A stretch of DNA of 5,989 nucleotides from DASXMX01 sp036794395 (GTDB taxonomy: Bacteria; Planctomycetota; Phycisphaerae; Tepidisphaerales; Tepidisphaeraceae), in assembly GCA_036794395.1 (NCBI GenBank), contig DAIRGS010000397.1:1-5989 (forward strand), written 5' to 3'. The first letter of the stretch is position 1, and every line of letters starts with the position of its first letter. This document shows, piece after piece, positions 5,759 to 5,989 of the stretch. Under the pieces are notes generated by a model that was not told where the DNA came from, made no database searches, and saw only the letters and a program-made list of their open reading frames with translations. Both the position numbers and the translations under genes were made by a program.

Positions 5759-5804
5759 GCGCAGCAGGGAAATCGCATGTAGAGCGATAGTGCACGGTTT
5801 TGGG

Positions 5805-5868
5805 AGTGCGAGGCTCCTGCCGAGCCGAAGGCTTGTCGATCAATGCGGCTCGGCAGGAGCCTCGCACT
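5805..5868. repeat. Perfect 23-bp inverted repeat hairpin
   Basis: Arms 5805-5827 and 5846-5868 are exact reverse complements, with an 18-base loop (5828-5845). The arm core GAGGCTCCTGCCGAGCCG is a dispersed intergenic repeat seen in planctomycete genomes (from memory). No T-run follows either side, so terminator activity is uncertain. A smaller stem, TGAAAAGC/GCTTTTCA (5876-5894), follows directly. Confidence 0.88.
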
Positions 5869-5975
5869 GGGCTGATGAAAAGCACCGCTTTTCACGAGTC
5901 GTGTTCGTTCAGGTTTTGTTGCGCCATTGCCTGTACAGGCCTCTGGGTTTTCAAAAAAGTTTCGCAGGTCGACGT
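5869..5975. other. Non-coding tail with small palindromes
   Basis: No gene is supported here. The stretch contains the 8-bp stem TGAAAAGC/GCTTTTCA (5876-5883 with 5887-5894) and a perfect 12-base palindrome GCCTGTACAGGC (5929-5940). Confidence 0.5.
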
Positions 5976-5989
5976 ATTTCCCCCTCTCC
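5976..5989. repeat. Dispersed CCCTCTCCC palindrome, copy 2 (cut by window edge)
   Basis: The last 14 bases, ATTTCCCCCTCTCC, match 2281-2294 exactly, which is the start of the first CCCTCTCCC palindrome. The rest lies beyond the window. Confidence 0.65.

Overview
The window is GC-rich and looks like a planctomycete chromosome, most likely from the Phycisphaerae side of the phylum. This is an inference. It rests on AT-rich heptamer repeats between genes, a CCCTCTCCC/GGGAGAGGG dispersed palindrome, a GGCTCGGCAGGAGCCTCGC-type hairpin, an MCE protein with an IRHSPWRLLYKP-type C-terminus, and frequent lack of Shine-Dalgarno sites. No rRNA, tRNA, CRISPR array or transposase gene is visible.

Left part (1-2248, + strand): a heptamer array leads into an Mla-type ABC ATPase (mlaF). 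A 213-base spacer made of two diverged copies of a heptamer-repeat module follows, and then an MCE/MlaD-family substrate-binding protein. Together these are two parts of a lipid transporter that moves lipid between inner and outer membrane. The permease (MlaE) is not in the window and probably lies upstream.

Middle (2249-3884): a convergent minus-strand gene encodes a secreted or lipid-anchored protein with two bacterial SH3 domains, a Pro/Thr linker, a helical region and a C-terminal beta-like domain. It has a strong GGAGGTG ribosome site and ends at a clear intrinsic terminator (2389-2433). Between that terminator and mlaD lies one copy of the dispersed CCCTCTCCC palindrome; a second copy begins at the right edge of the window.

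Right part (4164-5989, + strand): a small ribbon-helix-helix, antitoxin-like protein has no recognisable toxin partner. It is followed by an 82-residue one-TM zinc-ribbon protein whose last codons and stop lie in the end of a roughly 269-bp imperfect inverted repeat. That repeat (4736-5004) is the most interesting non-coding structure here. It resembles a MITE, and each arm folds into its own small hairpins, one of which shows a compensatory base-pair change between arms. Downstream is a histidine phosphatase (phosphoglycerate-mutase-like) gene, then a repeat-rich stretch with a 23-bp perfect inverted repeat.

I found no convincing new multi-gene system. The unusual content is mainly the repeat structures, the heptamer modules abutting the mla genes, and the small uncharacterised proteins.
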